Origin: Alphaproteobacteria bacterium
Lineage (GTDB): Bacteria > Pseudomonadota > Alphaproteobacteria > CACIAM-22H2
Length of the DNA: 64,000 nucleotides
Reading direction: 5' to 3'
NCBI GenBank assembly: GCA_016124335.1
Contig: WGNX01000005.1
Span: forward strand, 186,001-250,000
The notes beneath the pieces were generated by a model. It did no database searches, was not told the origin of the DNA, and saw nothing but the letters and a program-made list of their open reading frames with translations. Numbering within the stretch: position 1 is the stretch's first letter; each line of letters begins with the position of its first letter. Position numbers and translations under genes: made by a program. Below, piece by piece: positions 1 to 8,616 of this stretch.

Positions 1-137
1 CTGGCAAACGCCTCCGCCTTGGCCTTGTCGCGGCTGGCCACCGCCGCCACGACGATCTTCTTCGACGGGGCCGCACCGGCAATGAACATGCGGGCGATGT
101 TTGCGGCGCCAAGGACGCCGATGCGCAGGGGTTTCAT
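1..137 (-). CDS. Gfo/Idh/MocA-family NAD(P)-dependent oxidoreductase, N-terminal fragment
   Basis: This is the first 45 codons of a gene that runs off the left edge. The translation begins MKPLRIGVLGAANIA, the Rossmann dinucleotide-binding start (GxxGxAxIA) of Gfo/Idh/MocA sugar or inositol dehydrogenases, followed by a second beta strand and the SRDKAKAEAFA segment usual in this family. The ATG at 135-137 is the obvious start. Substrate cannot be judged from the fragment. It is transcribed in the same direction as the SDR that follows it upstream (222-980), 84 bp away, so the two may be co-transcribed. Confidence 0.75.
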   Translation of the reverse strand, partial: MKPLRIGVLGAANIARMFIAGAAPSKKIVVAAVASRDKAKAEAFA

Positions 138-221
138 GATTTTCACTGTCCGGAGGAGGTGGCGGGGCTCCGTACAGTGCCGTCCGCCGACGACCCGCGC
201 AAGGGTCGCCGGCCGCGCGGC

Positions 222-980
222 TCAGTGCATCGAATCGTTGAGATGCTTGAAGAACCCGGCATAGCCGCCGTTCGCCTCGGCGAAGCGCAGCGGCTTGACG
301 CGCTCGACGAGGATTTCCCCGCCGTCCGGGTTTGCGCCGATGAGTTTCATCGCTTCGGAGACGAATTCGGCAAGCGGCATCGCGCGCGGATCGCTGGCCT
401 GATCCGGGCCCATCAGTTCGGTCTGCACGTAAGGCGGCGCGATCTCGAAGACCCGCACGGACGTTTCGCGCAACTGGTAGCGAAGCGACTGCGAATAGGA
501 GTGGATCGCCGCCTTCGTCGCACAATAGGCAGGTGTCATGGCAAGCGGAACGAAGGCGAGGCCCGACGACACGGTCATGATGGCCGCCGACCTGCGCGCC
601 CGCAGATGGGGCAGCAGTGCGGCCGTCAGCCGGATCGGCCCGAGCAGATTCGTGGCGATTGTCGCTTCCGCATCGGCCGGATCGACCGGATCGGCGAGGA
701 AATTCTCAGGTCGCATGATGCCGGCATTGTGAAGAACGGCATTCAGGCCGGGATGCTGCGCGGTGACCGCGGCCGCAAAGGCCCGGATCGAGCCGGCATC
801 AGCCATGTCGACCGTCATTGCCGCCATTCCCGGATTTGCCGCGACGACCGCGTCGAGCGGGGCCTTGCGCCGTCCGGTGACGATCACCTTGTTGCCGGCC
901 TTGTGAAACGCTTCGGCGAGACCACGGCCGATGCCGGTGCCACCGCCGGTGACGAGAATCGTGTTGCCGTTCATTTCCAT
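222..980 (-). CDS. SDR-family oxidoreductase (DltE-like)
   Basis: This is a 252-residue classical short-chain dehydrogenase. The cofactor motif TGGGTGIG lies at residues 11-18, the NAG motif (HNAGI) near residue 87, and the active-site Ser followed by YCATK later on. Length and motifs fit NAD(P)H-dependent reductases of the DltE/YqjQ type, but the substrate is unknown. The start is supported by GGAG seven bases upstream of the ATG. It is divergent from the HxlR regulator at 1088, which is the likely controller through the 107-bp spacer. HxlR proteins often regulate a neighbouring oxidoreductase in response to quinone or electrophile stress. Confidence 0.85.
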   Translation of the reverse strand: MEMNGNTILVTGGGTGIGRGLAEAFHKAGNKVIVTGRRKAPLDAVVAANPGMAAMTVDMADAGSIRAFAAAVTAQHPGLNAVLHNAGIMRPENFLADPVDPADAEATIATNLLGPIRLTAALLPHLRARRSAAIMTVSSGLAFVPLAMTPAYCATKAAIHSYSQSLRYQLRETSVRVFEIAPPYVQTELMGPDQASDPRAMPLAEFVSEAMKLIGANPDGGEILVERVKPLRFAEANGGYAGFFKHLNDSMH

Positions 981-1037
981 CGAACATCTCCATCAAAAAA
1001 GGTGATGAGCGATGAGATATGGCTTATGCTTTCCATC

Positions 1038-1069
1038 GTAAAGTAGGCACCTGAAAGATTTATACTTAC
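1038..1069. promoter_or_regulatory. Imperfect inverted repeat, candidate HxlR operator
   Basis: The arms GTAAAGTA (1038-1045) and TACTTAC (1063-1069) form an inverted repeat in the spacer between the divergent SDR and HxlR genes. The local sequence is much richer in A+T than its surroundings. HxlR-family dimers bind such repeats between their own gene and the target gene. The assignment rests only on position and symmetry. Confidence 0.35.
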
Positions 1070-1087
1070 CAAAAAGAGAGTGTCACC

Positions 1088-1525
1088 ATGGCCAAATCTG
1101 CTGCGACACCCAAACATCGCGCACCCCCATCCGGTCCGGTTGACCCCAAGGTCGAAGCCCTGGTGAACGAGATCATCGGTCGCGTGGCCGACAAGTGGAC
1201 GATGCTGCTGCTCGAAGCGCTCGCCGAGAAGGGCGAACTGCGTTTCACGCGGCTGGCCGAGCATGTTCCCGGGATCAGCCAGAAAATGCTCACGCAGACA
1301 TTGCGCCAGATGGAGCGCGACGGTCTTGTCGTGCGCACGATCCATCCGGTGATCCCGCCGAAGGTCGAATACCGCCTTACGGCGCTGGGCATGAGCCTCG
1401 GCGAGGCGTTCTGCGGCGTCTGGATCTGGGCCGAGGACAATCTCGCCGCGATCGAAAAGGCCCGCCGTGCGTTCGACGATCGTGCTGCCGGCCTCGCTAG
1501 GCCGGTGGCGCGAAAGGCTGGCTGA
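1088..1525 (+). CDS. HxlR-family winged-helix transcriptional regulator
   Basis: This 145-residue protein has a single HxlR winged-helix domain at about residues 22-112. The diagnostic segment is DKWTMLLLEAL, followed by a helix-turn-helix with ISQKMLTQTLRQMERDGLV and the wing residues VPPKVEYRLT-like. A basic, Pro-rich N-terminal tail precedes it. GAGAG lies about 10 bases upstream of the ATG. HxlR proteins bind DNA as dimers and often sense reactive aldehydes or quinones through cysteines; the only Cys seen here lies in FCGVW near residue 113. Divergent from the SDR it probably controls. Its 3' end overlaps the converging GST gene by 29 bp. Confidence 0.88.
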   Translation: MAKSAATPKHRAPPSGPVDPKVEALVNEIIGRVADKWTMLLLEALAEKGELRFTRLAEHVPGISQKMLTQTLRQMERDGLVVRTIHPVIPPKVEYRLTALGMSLGEAFCGVWIWAEDNLAAIEKARRAFDDRAAGLARPVARKAG

Positions 1526-2123
1526 TCATCCGGAAGACCGGCATCGTCTCGGCGCGCGTGAGATCGGCGTGGAGGGCCGGATGGTTCGTGTCGTCGATCA
1601 AGCCCGGATGGACATCGGCAATGAAGCGCAAGGCCACCGCGACGGCGATATCGGCATGACCAAGCGTGGGCCCGTGCCAATACGGTTCGGCACGCTTCGC
1701 CGTTTCGGATTCGAGTAGGGCCGCTGTCCCTTCGATCTGCGTCCGGCAGCGCTGCGACCACGCCGGCGAAACCGTTTCATGCAGGCGATGTTCGTAGAAA
1801 AGGCTGACCGCCTTGTCCGCCAGACCCGTCGCCAGCGCACAGATGCGAAGTTCGCGTGTGCGCCCATGCCCTGACGTCGGCAGCAGTCGGCACGCCTCGG
1901 GCATCAGTCCGTCGAGATGATCGAGGATCGTCGGGCTGTCGACCAACGCCATGCCGTCAACGAGAACGAGGACGGGTACGCGTACGAGCGGGCTGTAGGG
2001 GCGGATCTTGTCCGCCTCGGAAAACGTCGACCAGGGGCGGTGCTCGAACGGCAGCCCGTAGAGCGTCAAGGCGATACCCACCCGGCGCACGAACGGCGAA
2101 TCGTACTGACCGATCAGAATCAT
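1497..2123 (-). CDS. Glutathione S-transferase family protein
   Basis: This 208-residue soluble GST-fold protein has an N-terminal thioredoxin-like domain beginning MILIGQYDSPFVRRV, with the catalytic Ser in the YDSPF motif as in zeta/nu/beta-related GSTs. The cis-Pro region VRVPVL is followed by the glutathione-contact DSPTI motif. The C-terminal helical domain starts near residue 85 and contains the capping-box-like GHADIAVAVAL. The ATG at 2123 was chosen because the GST fold begins there and GGAAAGGGAA lies just upstream; an upstream extension would be Arg/Pro-rich and unlike the family. Role: probably glutathione conjugation or thiol reduction of electrophiles, consistent with the HxlR/SDR pair next to it. 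Confidence 0.85.
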   Translation of the reverse strand: MILIGQYDSPFVRRVGIALTLYGLPFEHRPWSTFSEADKIRPYSPLVRVPVLVLVDGMALVDSPTILDHLDGLMPEACRLLPTSGHGRTRELRICALATGLADKAVSLFYEHRLHETVSPAWSQRCRTQIEGTAALLESETAKRAEPYWHGPTLGHADIAVAVALRFIADVHPGLIDDTNHPALHADLTRAETMPVFRMISQPFAPPA

Positions 2124-2290
2124 GCGGTTTCCCTTTCCGGCGGGGTCGGCTTCATGAAGCGCCGCGTGATCGCGCCTTTGCAGCGGTTTTAGCCGAACGG
2201 CCGAAATGGCCGCGTACGAAGAGTACGACAGGAGCATTGACGGTGGGAGTGCTGCGGCTTCATCTATCTCCACGGATGGAGGCAGCCCGC

Positions 2291-2839
2291 GTGCGCATAC
2301 CCCTTTTAGCGATTTTCCTGTTTGTTTCGTCGTTCTTAGGTGCGGCCGCGCAATCGCCGCCCGCGCATTTGCGCTCGGCACCTGCAACGGGCGCAACGGC
2401 GCTCGAGCTATTCGCCGATTCGATTGCCGAGCCACCGGCGGGATTCGTGCCGGCGCGGCGCGGTGCGCTGTACGCACCGGCCTATTCCTCGCTTTTCAGC
2501 GGAGCCGGGCGCGCACGGGTCGATTTCGCGATCACGTTGTCGATCCACAACGTTTCGCCCGATCGGGCCGTCATCCTCGACTCGGTCGTCTACTACGACA
2601 CGGCCGGACGGGCCGTAGAGACCTATCTGCCGCGCCCGGTCGCCTTGAAGCCCTTCGGGACGATCCAGTTTTTCGTGCCGCGCGACGACGTACGCGGCGG
2701 GACGGGCGCCAATTTCGTGGTGCGCTGGAGTGCCGCAGATGCGCGCGTGGATACGCCGCATGTGGAAACGGTCATGATCGGCGTGGCCAACAACCAGTCG
2801 CTCGCCTTCGTCGTTCCGGCCCGCCCGATCGAGCCCTAG
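2291..2839 (+). CDS. DUF3124 exported protein
   Basis: This 182-residue protein starts with a signal peptide (RIPLLAIFLFVSSFLGAAAQ) and then matches the DUF3124 pattern: a YAPAYSS strand, repeated beta strands, VVYYDTAGRAV, GGTGANFVVRW and a terminal ETVMIG block. The function of the family is not established; it is predicted periplasmic or membrane-associated. The GTG at 2291 is preferred because GGAGG lies eight bases upstream. An in-frame ATG at 2276 lacks a Shine-Dalgarno and would add five residues. The copper operator begins 33 bp downstream, so this gene is separate from copA. Confidence 0.75.
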   Translation: MRIPLLAIFLFVSSFLGAAAQSPPAHLRSAPATGATALELFADSIAEPPAGFVPARRGALYAPAYSSLFSGAGRARVDFAITLSIHNVSPDRAVILDSVVYYDTAGRAVETYLPRPVALKPFGTIQFFVPRDDVRGGTGANFVVRWSAADARVDTPHVETVMIGVANNQSLAFVVPARPIEP

Positions 2840-2871
2840 GCGCCACCTGGATTCGCGCGACCGAATTCCCC

Positions 2872-2893
2872 TTGACCTTCCCACGGGGGAAGG
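2872..2893 (+). promoter_or_regulatory. CueR-type operator / copA promoter
   Basis: A -35-like TTGACC (2872-2877) overlaps the dyad CCTTCCC (2876-2882) / GGGAAGG (2887-2893) with a 4-base centre. This is the arrangement MerR-family CueR uses to untwist an over-long promoter spacer on Cu(I) binding. The dyad lies 33 bp before the copA start, and a cueR gene with conserved copper ligands lies in the operon. The -10 element is less clear: a 19-bp spacer would put it near 2897-2902. Confidence 0.75.
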
Positions 2894-2926
2894 CTTCACA
2901 AAGGTTCCCATGAAGGGAGACTTTGG

Positions 2927-5419
2927 GTGAATACGGTCATTTCCCGCGATCGCAAAAACGTCGCCGACATCCCCGTCGAGGGCATGACGTGTGCGTCGTG
3001 CGTCTCGCATGTCGAAAAGGCGATCCGTGCCGTGCCGGGCGTCGAATCGGTCGCTGTCAATCTTGCCTCCAACAAGGCACATGTGGAGGTCGCCGATGTG
3101 GCCGCGATCGGCCGTCTGCCCGAGGCGATCGAGAAGGCCGGGTATTCGGTGCCGGTTTTGCAGACCGATCTTGCCATCGAGGGGATGACGTGCGCGTCGT
3201 GCGTTTCGCATGTCGAGAAGGCGCTCAAGTCGGTGCCCGGTGTCGTCGAAGCGTCGGTCAACCTCGCGACCAACCGCGCGCATGTCCGCTTCCATGCGGG
3301 CCTTGCATCCGAAGGCGCGCTGGAAAAAGCCGTAGCGGCTGCCGGCTATGCCGCTTTGCGCGTCGATCGCAGCACCCAGGCGCAGGCCGATGGGGCGCAG
3401 GGTGAGATCGATCGCCTGCGTGTCCAGTTTTTCGTGGCGCTGGCGCTGGCGTTTCCCGTGTTCGCGATCGAGATGGGCGGTCATCTCTATGCGCCGCTGC
3501 ATCACTGGGTCGCGGCGATCGCGGATCGCCAGACGCTGCAGACCGTGTTCTTCGTCCTCGCGACGCTCGCCGTCTTCGGGCCGGGGATGCAGTTTCATGT
3601 CACAGGGCTCAAGCGTCTTGCGCGCGGCGCGCCCGACATGAATTCCCTTATTTCGGTCGGGACGCTGGCCGCCTACGGCTATTCGTCCCTGTCCGTCTTC
3701 GCGCCCTCCATACTTCCGCCGGGAACCGCGAATGTGTATTTCGAGGCGGCCTGCGTCGTCATTGCGCTGATTCTTCTCGGCCGCTGGCTCGAGGCGATGA
3801 GCCGCGGCCGGGCCGGCGAGGCGATCCGCCGTCTCGTCGATCTCCAGCCGCGCACGGCGCGCGTCTATCGGTCGGGTGCGCTCGCGGAAGTGGCGGTCGC
3901 CCGAATCGTGGTGGGCGACCGGATCCAGGTCCGGCCCGGCGAACGCATTCCGGTCGACGGCACGCTTGCCGACGGGCATTCGAATGTCGACGAATCGATG
4001 GTGACCGGCGAACCGGTCCCGGTCGCGAAGCGGCCGGGCGAAGCAGTGGTTGGCGGAACCATCAACGGTCCGGGTGCGTTCGAGTTCGTCGCCACCCGCG
4101 TGGGTGCCGATACCCTGCTCGCGCAGATCGTCCATCTCGTCGAGACCGCGCAATCGGGCAAGCTTCCCGTCCAGGCGATCGTCGACCGGGTGACCGGCTG
4201 GTTCGTGCCCGCCGTCTTTGCCGCAGCCGCCCTCACGTTCGCGGTCTGGTGGATGGTCGGGCCGGAACCCGCCTTGGCCTACGCGCTGGTCAATGCGGTC
4301 TGCGTCCTCATCATTGCCTGTCCGTGCGCGATGGGGCTTGCCACACCGACTTCGATCATCGTGGCGACGGGCCGCGCGGCCCAGCTTGGCGTCCTTTTCC
4401 GGCGCGGGGATGCGCTGCAGACACTTGGTGCAGCCAAGCTCGTCGCGTTCGACAAGACCGGCACGCTGACGCTTGGAAAGCCAGTGCTTACGGATCTCGT
4501 CGCCGCGCCCGGCCTCGCGCGGGCTGAAATCCTCTCGGCCGTCTCGTCGGTCGAAGCGCTGTCCGAACATCCGCTTGCCGCCGCACTTGTCGCGGCGGCG
4601 CAGGATGAGGGTGCTGTTCCGCGAACGGTCGAAAATTTCGCCGTCGAACCCGGTTATGGGGCCAGCGCGGATGTCGGCGGGCAGCGCGTATCGGTCGGCG
4701 CGGCGCGATATATGGCCAAACTCGGTATTGATGTTTCCGCCTTTGCGGCCGACGGCGAGCGGCTGACGGTGGCGGGGCGCACCGTGCTTTATGCCGGAAT
4801 CGATGGCCGGCCCGCCGCCCTTCTCGCCGTGGCCGACCCGATCCGGCCACAGGCAAAGGCGACAGTGGCACGCCTGCATGCGATGGGTCTGCGTGCGGCG
4901 ATGATCACCGGCGACAACGCCGCCACCGCGCGCGCGGTGGCGAAGGCGGTCGGGATCGATACGGTCGTGGCCGAAGTGCTGCCATCTGGAAAGCTGGAGA
5001 CGATCCGCCGATTGCGGACCGAGTTCGGCACCGTCGCGTTTGTCGGTGACGGCATCAACGATGCACCGGCGCTTGCCGAAGCGGATGTGGGAATTGCCGT
5101 GGGCACAGGAACGGACATCGCGATCGAGAGCGCCGAAGTCGTGCTTGTCGCCCCAAAGCTTGCCGGCGTGGCGACGGCCATCGATCTTTCGCGGGCCACG
5201 ATGCGCAACATCTCCCAGAACCTGTTCTGGGCCTTTGCTTACAACGTGGCGCTCATTCCGGTCGCGGCAGGTGCGCTCTATCCGTTCGGCGGGCCGCTGC
5301 TGTCGCCGGTCTTTGCGGCCGGCGCGATGGCCGTTTCGAGCATCTTCGTTGTATCGAACGCGTTGCGCCTGCGCAGGCTGCGCGCATCGCTCATGCCGGC
5401 CGAGGGAGCAGGTCCATGA
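2927..5419 (+). CDS. copA: Cu(I)-exporting P1B-type ATPase CopA
   Basis: This 830-residue inner-membrane pump exports Cu(I)/Ag(I) from the cytoplasm. Two N-terminal heavy-metal-associated domains carry MTCASC motifs (C22/C25 and C89/C92). Eight transmembrane helices follow, with the CPC metal site in [10 protein letters not shown], the TGEPVPV actuator motif, the DKTGTLT phosphorylation site, the HP motif (SEHPLAAAL) of the nucleotide domain and GDGINDAP near the C terminus. All catalytic motifs are intact and the length is normal for a two-HMD CopA. The start is a GTG with AAGGGAG about eight bases upstream. It overlaps cueR by 4 bp (ATGA). Regulation is by CueR through the dyad at 2872-2893. 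Confidence 0.95.
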   Translation: MNTVISRDRKNVADIPVEGMTCASCVSHVEKAIRAVPGVESVAVNLASNKAHVEVADVAAIGRLPEAIEKAGYSVPVLQTDLAIEGMTCASCVSHVEKALKSVPGVVEASVNLATNRAHVRFHAGLASEGALEKAVAAAGYAALRVDRSTQAQADGAQGEIDRLRVQFFVALALAFPVFAIEMGGHLYAPLHHWVAAIADRQTLQTVFFVLATLAVFGPGMQFHVTGLKRLARGAPDMNSLISVGTLAAYGYSSLSVFAPSILPPGTANVYFEAACVVIALILLGRWLEAMSRGRAGEAIRRLVDLQPRTARVYRSGALAEVAVARIVVGDRIQVRPGERIPVDGTLADGHSNVDESMVTGEPVPVAKRPGEAVVGGTINGPGAFEFVATRVGADTLLAQIVHLVETAQSGKLPVQAIVDRVTGWFVPAVFAAAALTFAVWWMVGPEPALAYALVNAVCVLIIACPCAMGLATPTSIIVATGRAAQLGVLFRRGDALQTLGAAKLVAFDKTGTLTLGKPVLTDLVAAPGLARAEILSAVSSVEALSEHPLAAALVAAAQDEGAVPRTVENFAVEPGYGASADVGGQRVSVGAARYMAKLGIDVSAFAADGERLTVAGRTVLYAGIDGRPAALLAVADPIRPQAKATVARLHAMGLRAAMITGDNAATARAVAKAVGIDTVVAEVLPSGKLETIRRLRTEFGTVAFVGDGINDAPALAEADVGIAVGTGTDIAIESAEVVLVAPKLAGVATAIDLSRATMRNISQNLFWAFAYNVALIPVAAGALYPFGGPLLSPVFAAGAMAVSSIFVVSNALRLRRLRASLMPAEGAGP

Positions 5420-5865
5420 ATATCGGCGAAGCCGCGGCGGCGGCGGGCGTCACCGCCAAGACGATCCGCTATTACGAATCGATCGGCCTGTTGCGTCCCC
5501 CGCCGCGCTCGACGGGCGGGTATCGCCTCTATTCGCCCGAGGATGTCCATACGCTGCGGTTTGCCGGCCGGGCCCGCGATCTCGGCTTCTCGATCGACGA
5601 GATCGGGAATCTTCTCGCGCTGTGGCGCGACAAGCGACGAGCGAGTGCCGACGTCAAACGGATCGCGATCGGCCACATTGTCGAGCTTGAAGGAAAGATC
5701 GCGGCCTTGCAGGCGATGGTGGCGACATTGCGCCATCTAGCGCGCACCTGCCACGGCGACGGGCGGCCGGACTGTCCAATCCTGACATCGCTTGCCGAAC
5801 CGGCGGATGCAGGAAGCGCCCATTGCCATCCGCCCAAGCGTGCCGGCCGGCGAAAGAAAGCATGA
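5416..5865 (+). CDS. cueR: Copper-responsive MerR-family regulator CueR
   Basis: This 149-residue MerR-type activator has an N-terminal winged helix ([25 protein letters not shown]), a long dimerisation helix and a C-terminal metal loop C112-HGDGRPD-C120. C112 and C120 are the two-coordinate Cu(I) ligands of E. coli CueR, at identical numbering. S77 (RRASADV) is also kept, the residue that restricts CueR to monovalent metals. It sits inside the operon it controls, overlapping copA by 4 bp, so it is auto-induced with the pump. A His/Cys-containing tail beyond residue 130 is an extra feature. Confidence 0.93.
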   Translation: MNIGEAAAAAGVTAKTIRYYESIGLLRPPPRSTGGYRLYSPEDVHTLRFAGRARDLGFSIDEIGNLLALWRDKRRASADVKRIAIGHIVELEGKIAALQAMVATLRHLARTCHGDGRPDCPILTSLAEPADAGSAHCHPPKRAGRRKKA

Positions 5866-5884
5866 GAATGGAAGGGACACGGAA

Positions 5885-6079
5885 ATGGTGACCGAACTGA
5901 CGATTGAGGCAATGCATTGTGGTGCCTGCGCGCGACGGGTGACCGCCGCCATCCGGCAGGTGGCGCCGGTGGCGAAAGTCGATATCGATGTCGAATCGCA
6001 TCGCGTCCGGGTCGAGGGGGATGCGGATATTGCCGCGGTGCGTCGCGCCCTGTCGGATGCCGGTTATCCGCCGGCCTGA
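5885..6079 (+). CDS. copZ: Copper chaperone CopZ-like heavy-metal-associated protein
   Basis: This 64-residue protein is a single HMA domain with MHCGACARRV as the Cu(I)-binding CxxC loop and the usual beta-alpha-beta-beta-alpha-beta pattern ending ALSDAGYPPA. It should bind cytosolic Cu(I) and pass it to CopA. The ATG at 5885 matches the HMA fold start and follows GGAAGGGACACGGAA. It is third in the copA-cueR-copZ operon, 19 bp after cueR. The tail-to-tail gap to the next gene is only 13 bp. Confidence 0.9.
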   Translation: MVTELTIEAMHCGACARRVTAAIRQVAPVAKVDIDVESHRVRVEGDADIAAVRRALSDAGYPPA

Positions 6080-6092
6080 AGGCGGGCGTATT

Positions 6093-6551
6093 TCAATCCT
6101 TCGGGACGAAATCTACGACCGATAGCACCATGTCGACGGTCTCGCCGTCTGCCGCAAGCGGCATGATCACGTGCTGGACGCGCATGAAGTCGCGATGCGG
6201 GCCGACATAGGGCACGTCTGTCAGGATCGGGCGTCGCCGCAGGGCGACGGTCTCGAAGTCCGACCAGATGCGACTGGGTGCGCGTTGGTGTTCGACCGTG
6301 CTCATCAATTCGCCGATATACGGCCGCAGCATGTGTGCCTCGACGGCCGTTCCCATGAGCCGGTAGCGGAAATCAAGCGGCTCGCGAAGCACATCAAGCA
6401 AAACGATATTGGCAAGAAACGCCACCATCTCGCCCGGATCGATGTCCGCGCGGCCCGGAAGGCGGCCGTCGATGCTCTTCGTTCGCCAATAGGCGTACGC
6501 CGAACGCAGCCGCTCGGTCGCCCGTTCTATTTCCAATACGCCGTCGAGCAT
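6093..6551 (-). CDS. PAS_5-family (PAS-like) protein
   Basis: This protein of about 152 residues resembles the PAS_5 family common in Rhodospirillales. It opens with an amphipathic helix ending AYAYWR, then LPGRADIDPGEM, a LL-DV strand, FRYRLMGTAVEAH and a C-terminal LPLAADGE-like strand pair (IMPLAADGETVDMVLSVVDF). Such stand-alone proteins are thought to bind small ligands, but no function is proven. The ATG at 6551 is used; an in-frame GTG at 6569 is possible, and neither has a good Shine-Dalgarno. It has no obvious operon partner and is tail-to-tail with copZ. Confidence 0.7.
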   Translation of the reverse strand: MLDGVLEIERATERLRSAYAYWRTKSIDGRLPGRADIDPGEMVAFLANIVLLDVLREPLDFRYRLMGTAVEAHMLRPYIGELMSTVEHQRAPSRIWSDFETVALRRRPILTDVPYVGPHRDFMRVQHVIMPLAADGETVDMVLSVVDFVPKD

Positions 6552-6657
6552 GATTGGAAATAGTATCACAATTACTGCGGGATTTTCTACGTATGCAAGA
6601 CTACGGGAAGTCTATGCCTGTGCTCGGGAATATTCCGCCGATGACGATTTTTGTATG

Positions 6658-7146
6658 TTAGACGCGCAGTTGCGCGAGGATTCCCGCAGCGATATCCGCC
6701 GGGGCTTTCCCGACATCGGCGACAATCGCATCGCTGGGTTCTTCCAGTGTCTGGAACTGGCTCTTGAGCAGCGAAGGCGGCATGAAATGCCCGCGGCGCG
6801 CCGAAAGGCGTGCGCCGATCGTCGCCTCGCTGCCGCGCAGATAGACGAAGTGCACCTCGTCACTGCCGTCCGAAAGGATCTCGCGATAGCGTTGGCGAAG
6901 GGCCGAGCAGGCGAGAACGGTCGGCCTGTCCTTCGTGCGCCAGTCGCGGATGGCGGCCGCCATTGCGTTCAGCCACGGCATGCGGTCGGCATCGTCGAGC
7001 GGCTCGCCGCGGCTCATCTTCGCGACGTTCGCCGGCGGATGGAACTGGTCGCCTTCCGCGAAATTGCCGCCGAGGGCCTCGGCCAGGAGCGGCCCGATCG
7101 TGCTCTTGCCGCAGCCCGCAACTCCCATGACGACGACGACGATCAC
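6658..7146 (-). CDS. gntK: Gluconokinase
   Basis: This 162-residue P-loop kinase phosphorylates D-gluconate to 6-phosphogluconate in the cytoplasm. It starts with four Val followed by MGVAGCGKST (Walker A), then the substrate segment GDQFHPPANVAKMSRGEPLDDADRMPWL and the ACSALRQRYRE motif that typify GntK. The GTG at 7146 is taken as start because it overlaps the gnd stop in a GTGA arrangement and restores the family's N-terminal strand; the ATG at 7128 would delete that strand. Translationally coupled to gnd, whose substrate it makes. Confidence 0.92.
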   Translation of the reverse strand: MIVVVVMGVAGCGKSTIGPLLAEALGGNFAEGDQFHPPANVAKMSRGEPLDDADRMPWLNAMAAAIRDWRTKDRPTVLACSALRQRYREILSDGSDEVHFVYLRGSEATIGARLSARRGHFMPPSLLKSQFQTLEEPSDAIVADVGKAPADIAAGILAQLRV

Positions 7147-8546
7147 GATGATGCCCAATCCGCGTGGTGGCGACCGGGCCGGTCGATCCGTCCGAAACCG
7201 TGCGCGCCGAACAGGTCGCGCTGGCCGTCGATCATGTTTGCCCACAGGCGCCCGGTCCGGTACGCACCCGCATAGGCAAGCGCCGACTGGAATGCAGGCG
7301 CCGGTGTCCCGTGGGAGATTGCCGCGATGGCGACGCGCCGCCAGGCCGCGTCGCGCGTCGACACGAGCGACCAGATATCCGGGTCGCGCAGAAGGTTCGC
7401 AAGTTTCCCGTCGCGCGCGTAGGCGGATGCGATCTTGTTGAGCAGGCGCGAGCGGATGATGCAGCCGCCCCGCCAGATGCGTGCGACCGCCCCAAGGTCG
7501 ATTGGCCAGTTTTTTTCGGCCGCGGCTGCGGCAATCGTCGCAAAGCCCTGCGCATGGACCGAAATGTTCGAGGCAAGCAGCGCGTCGCCCAGATCGGCGA
7601 GGATGGCCTGCCGGTCGCCCGGGTAGCGGGTCACAGGGTTGCCAAGCGCCTGTTGCGCGGCGATCCGTTCGGGCCGGAGCGCGGTCAGGCAGCGCGCGTG
7701 GACCGCCTCGGCCAAGGTCGGCGCGGCAACGCCATAGTCGAGCGTGGCGTTGGCTGCCCACTTGCCCGTGCCTTTTTGCCCCGCGCGGTCTTCGATAAGG
7801 TCGATGAGCGGCTTGCCAGTCTCCGGATCGTCGGTTGCCAGCACGCGTGCCGCGCACTCGATCAGGAACCCGCCCTGGTCGCCGGCCGCCCAGCCGTGGA
7901 AGACAGGGAGCATCTCGCGTGCCGACATGCCCAGCATGCCCTGCATGATCTGGTAGGCTTCGGCGATCAGCTGCATCAAGGCATATTCGATGCCGTTGTG
8001 CAGCATCTTGACGAAGTGGCCTGCACCGCCCGGACCGACATGTGCAAAGCACGCTTCGCCTTCGGCCTTCGCGGCGATCGCACGAAATAGCGGCGCCATC
8101 CGGCCGACCGCGCCGCCACCGCCTGCCATGATCGACGGCCCGCGCCGCGCCCCTTCCGATCCGCCCGAAAGGCCGAAGCCCATGAAATCCACGCCGCGCG
8201 GCGCGCAGGCGGCGACCCGCCGCTCCGTATCGGTATAGAGCGAATTTCCGCCGTCGATGATCGCATCGCCGGGCGAAAGCAGCGGCAGCAGTTCGGCAAT
8301 GCTCTGGTCGACGGCTTCGCCGGCCGGCACCATCAGGAAGACCGTACGCGGGGCCGAAAGTTCTGCGCAGAGCCGGGCGAGCGAGTCGGTTGCGGTTCCC
8401 TTGGAACCAAGCTCGGCGCCGAGCCGCGCGGCGGTTCCCGGTGCCGGATCGAAAAGCGCCACGCGTGCGCCGTTTTCCGCAAGATTGCGCGCCAGATTGG
8501 CGCCCATTGTCCCAAGGCCGACGAGGCCGATTTCGTATCCGCTCAT
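7143..8546 (-). CDS. gnd: 6-phosphogluconate dehydrogenase, decarboxylating
   Basis: This 467-residue enzyme oxidatively decarboxylates 6-phosphogluconate to ribulose 5-phosphate with NADP+, in the pentose phosphate pathway. Visible are the Rossmann motif GLGTMGANLARN near the N terminus, the substrate-binding GGNSLYTD, the GLSGGSEGARRGPS block, the catalytic Lys/Asn region HFVKMLHNGIEYALMQ and the signature IEDRAGQKGTGKW. Length matches the long (GndA-type) form. It leads a two-gene operon with gntK, which feeds it. No zwf, edd or eda is present in the window. Confidence 0.95.
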   Translation of the reverse strand: MSGYEIGLVGLGTMGANLARNLAENGARVALFDPAPGTAARLGAELGSKGTATDSLARLCAELSAPRTVFLMVPAGEAVDQSIAELLPLLSPGDAIIDGGNSLYTDTERRVAACAPRGVDFMGFGLSGGSEGARRGPSIMAGGGGAVGRMAPLFRAIAAKAEGEACFAHVGPGGAGHFVKMLHNGIEYALMQLIAEAYQIMQGMLGMSAREMLPVFHGWAAGDQGGFLIECAARVLATDDPETGKPLIDLIEDRAGQKGTGKWAANATLDYGVAAPTLAEAVHARCLTALRPERIAAQQALGNPVTRYPGDRQAILADLGDALLASNISVHAQGFATIAAAAAEKNWPIDLGAVARIWRGGCIIRSRLLNKIASAYARDGKLANLLRDPDIWSLVSTRDAAWRRVAIAAISHGTPAPAFQSALAYAGAYRTGRLWANMIDGQRDLFGAHGFGRIDRPGRHHADWASS

Positions 8547-8616
8547 TGCGGCACGTGTTTAGCGCGTCGACGGGCCGAATGAACAGGGGGTAGCGATTGT
8601 GCGCCTGCGAAGGCGA

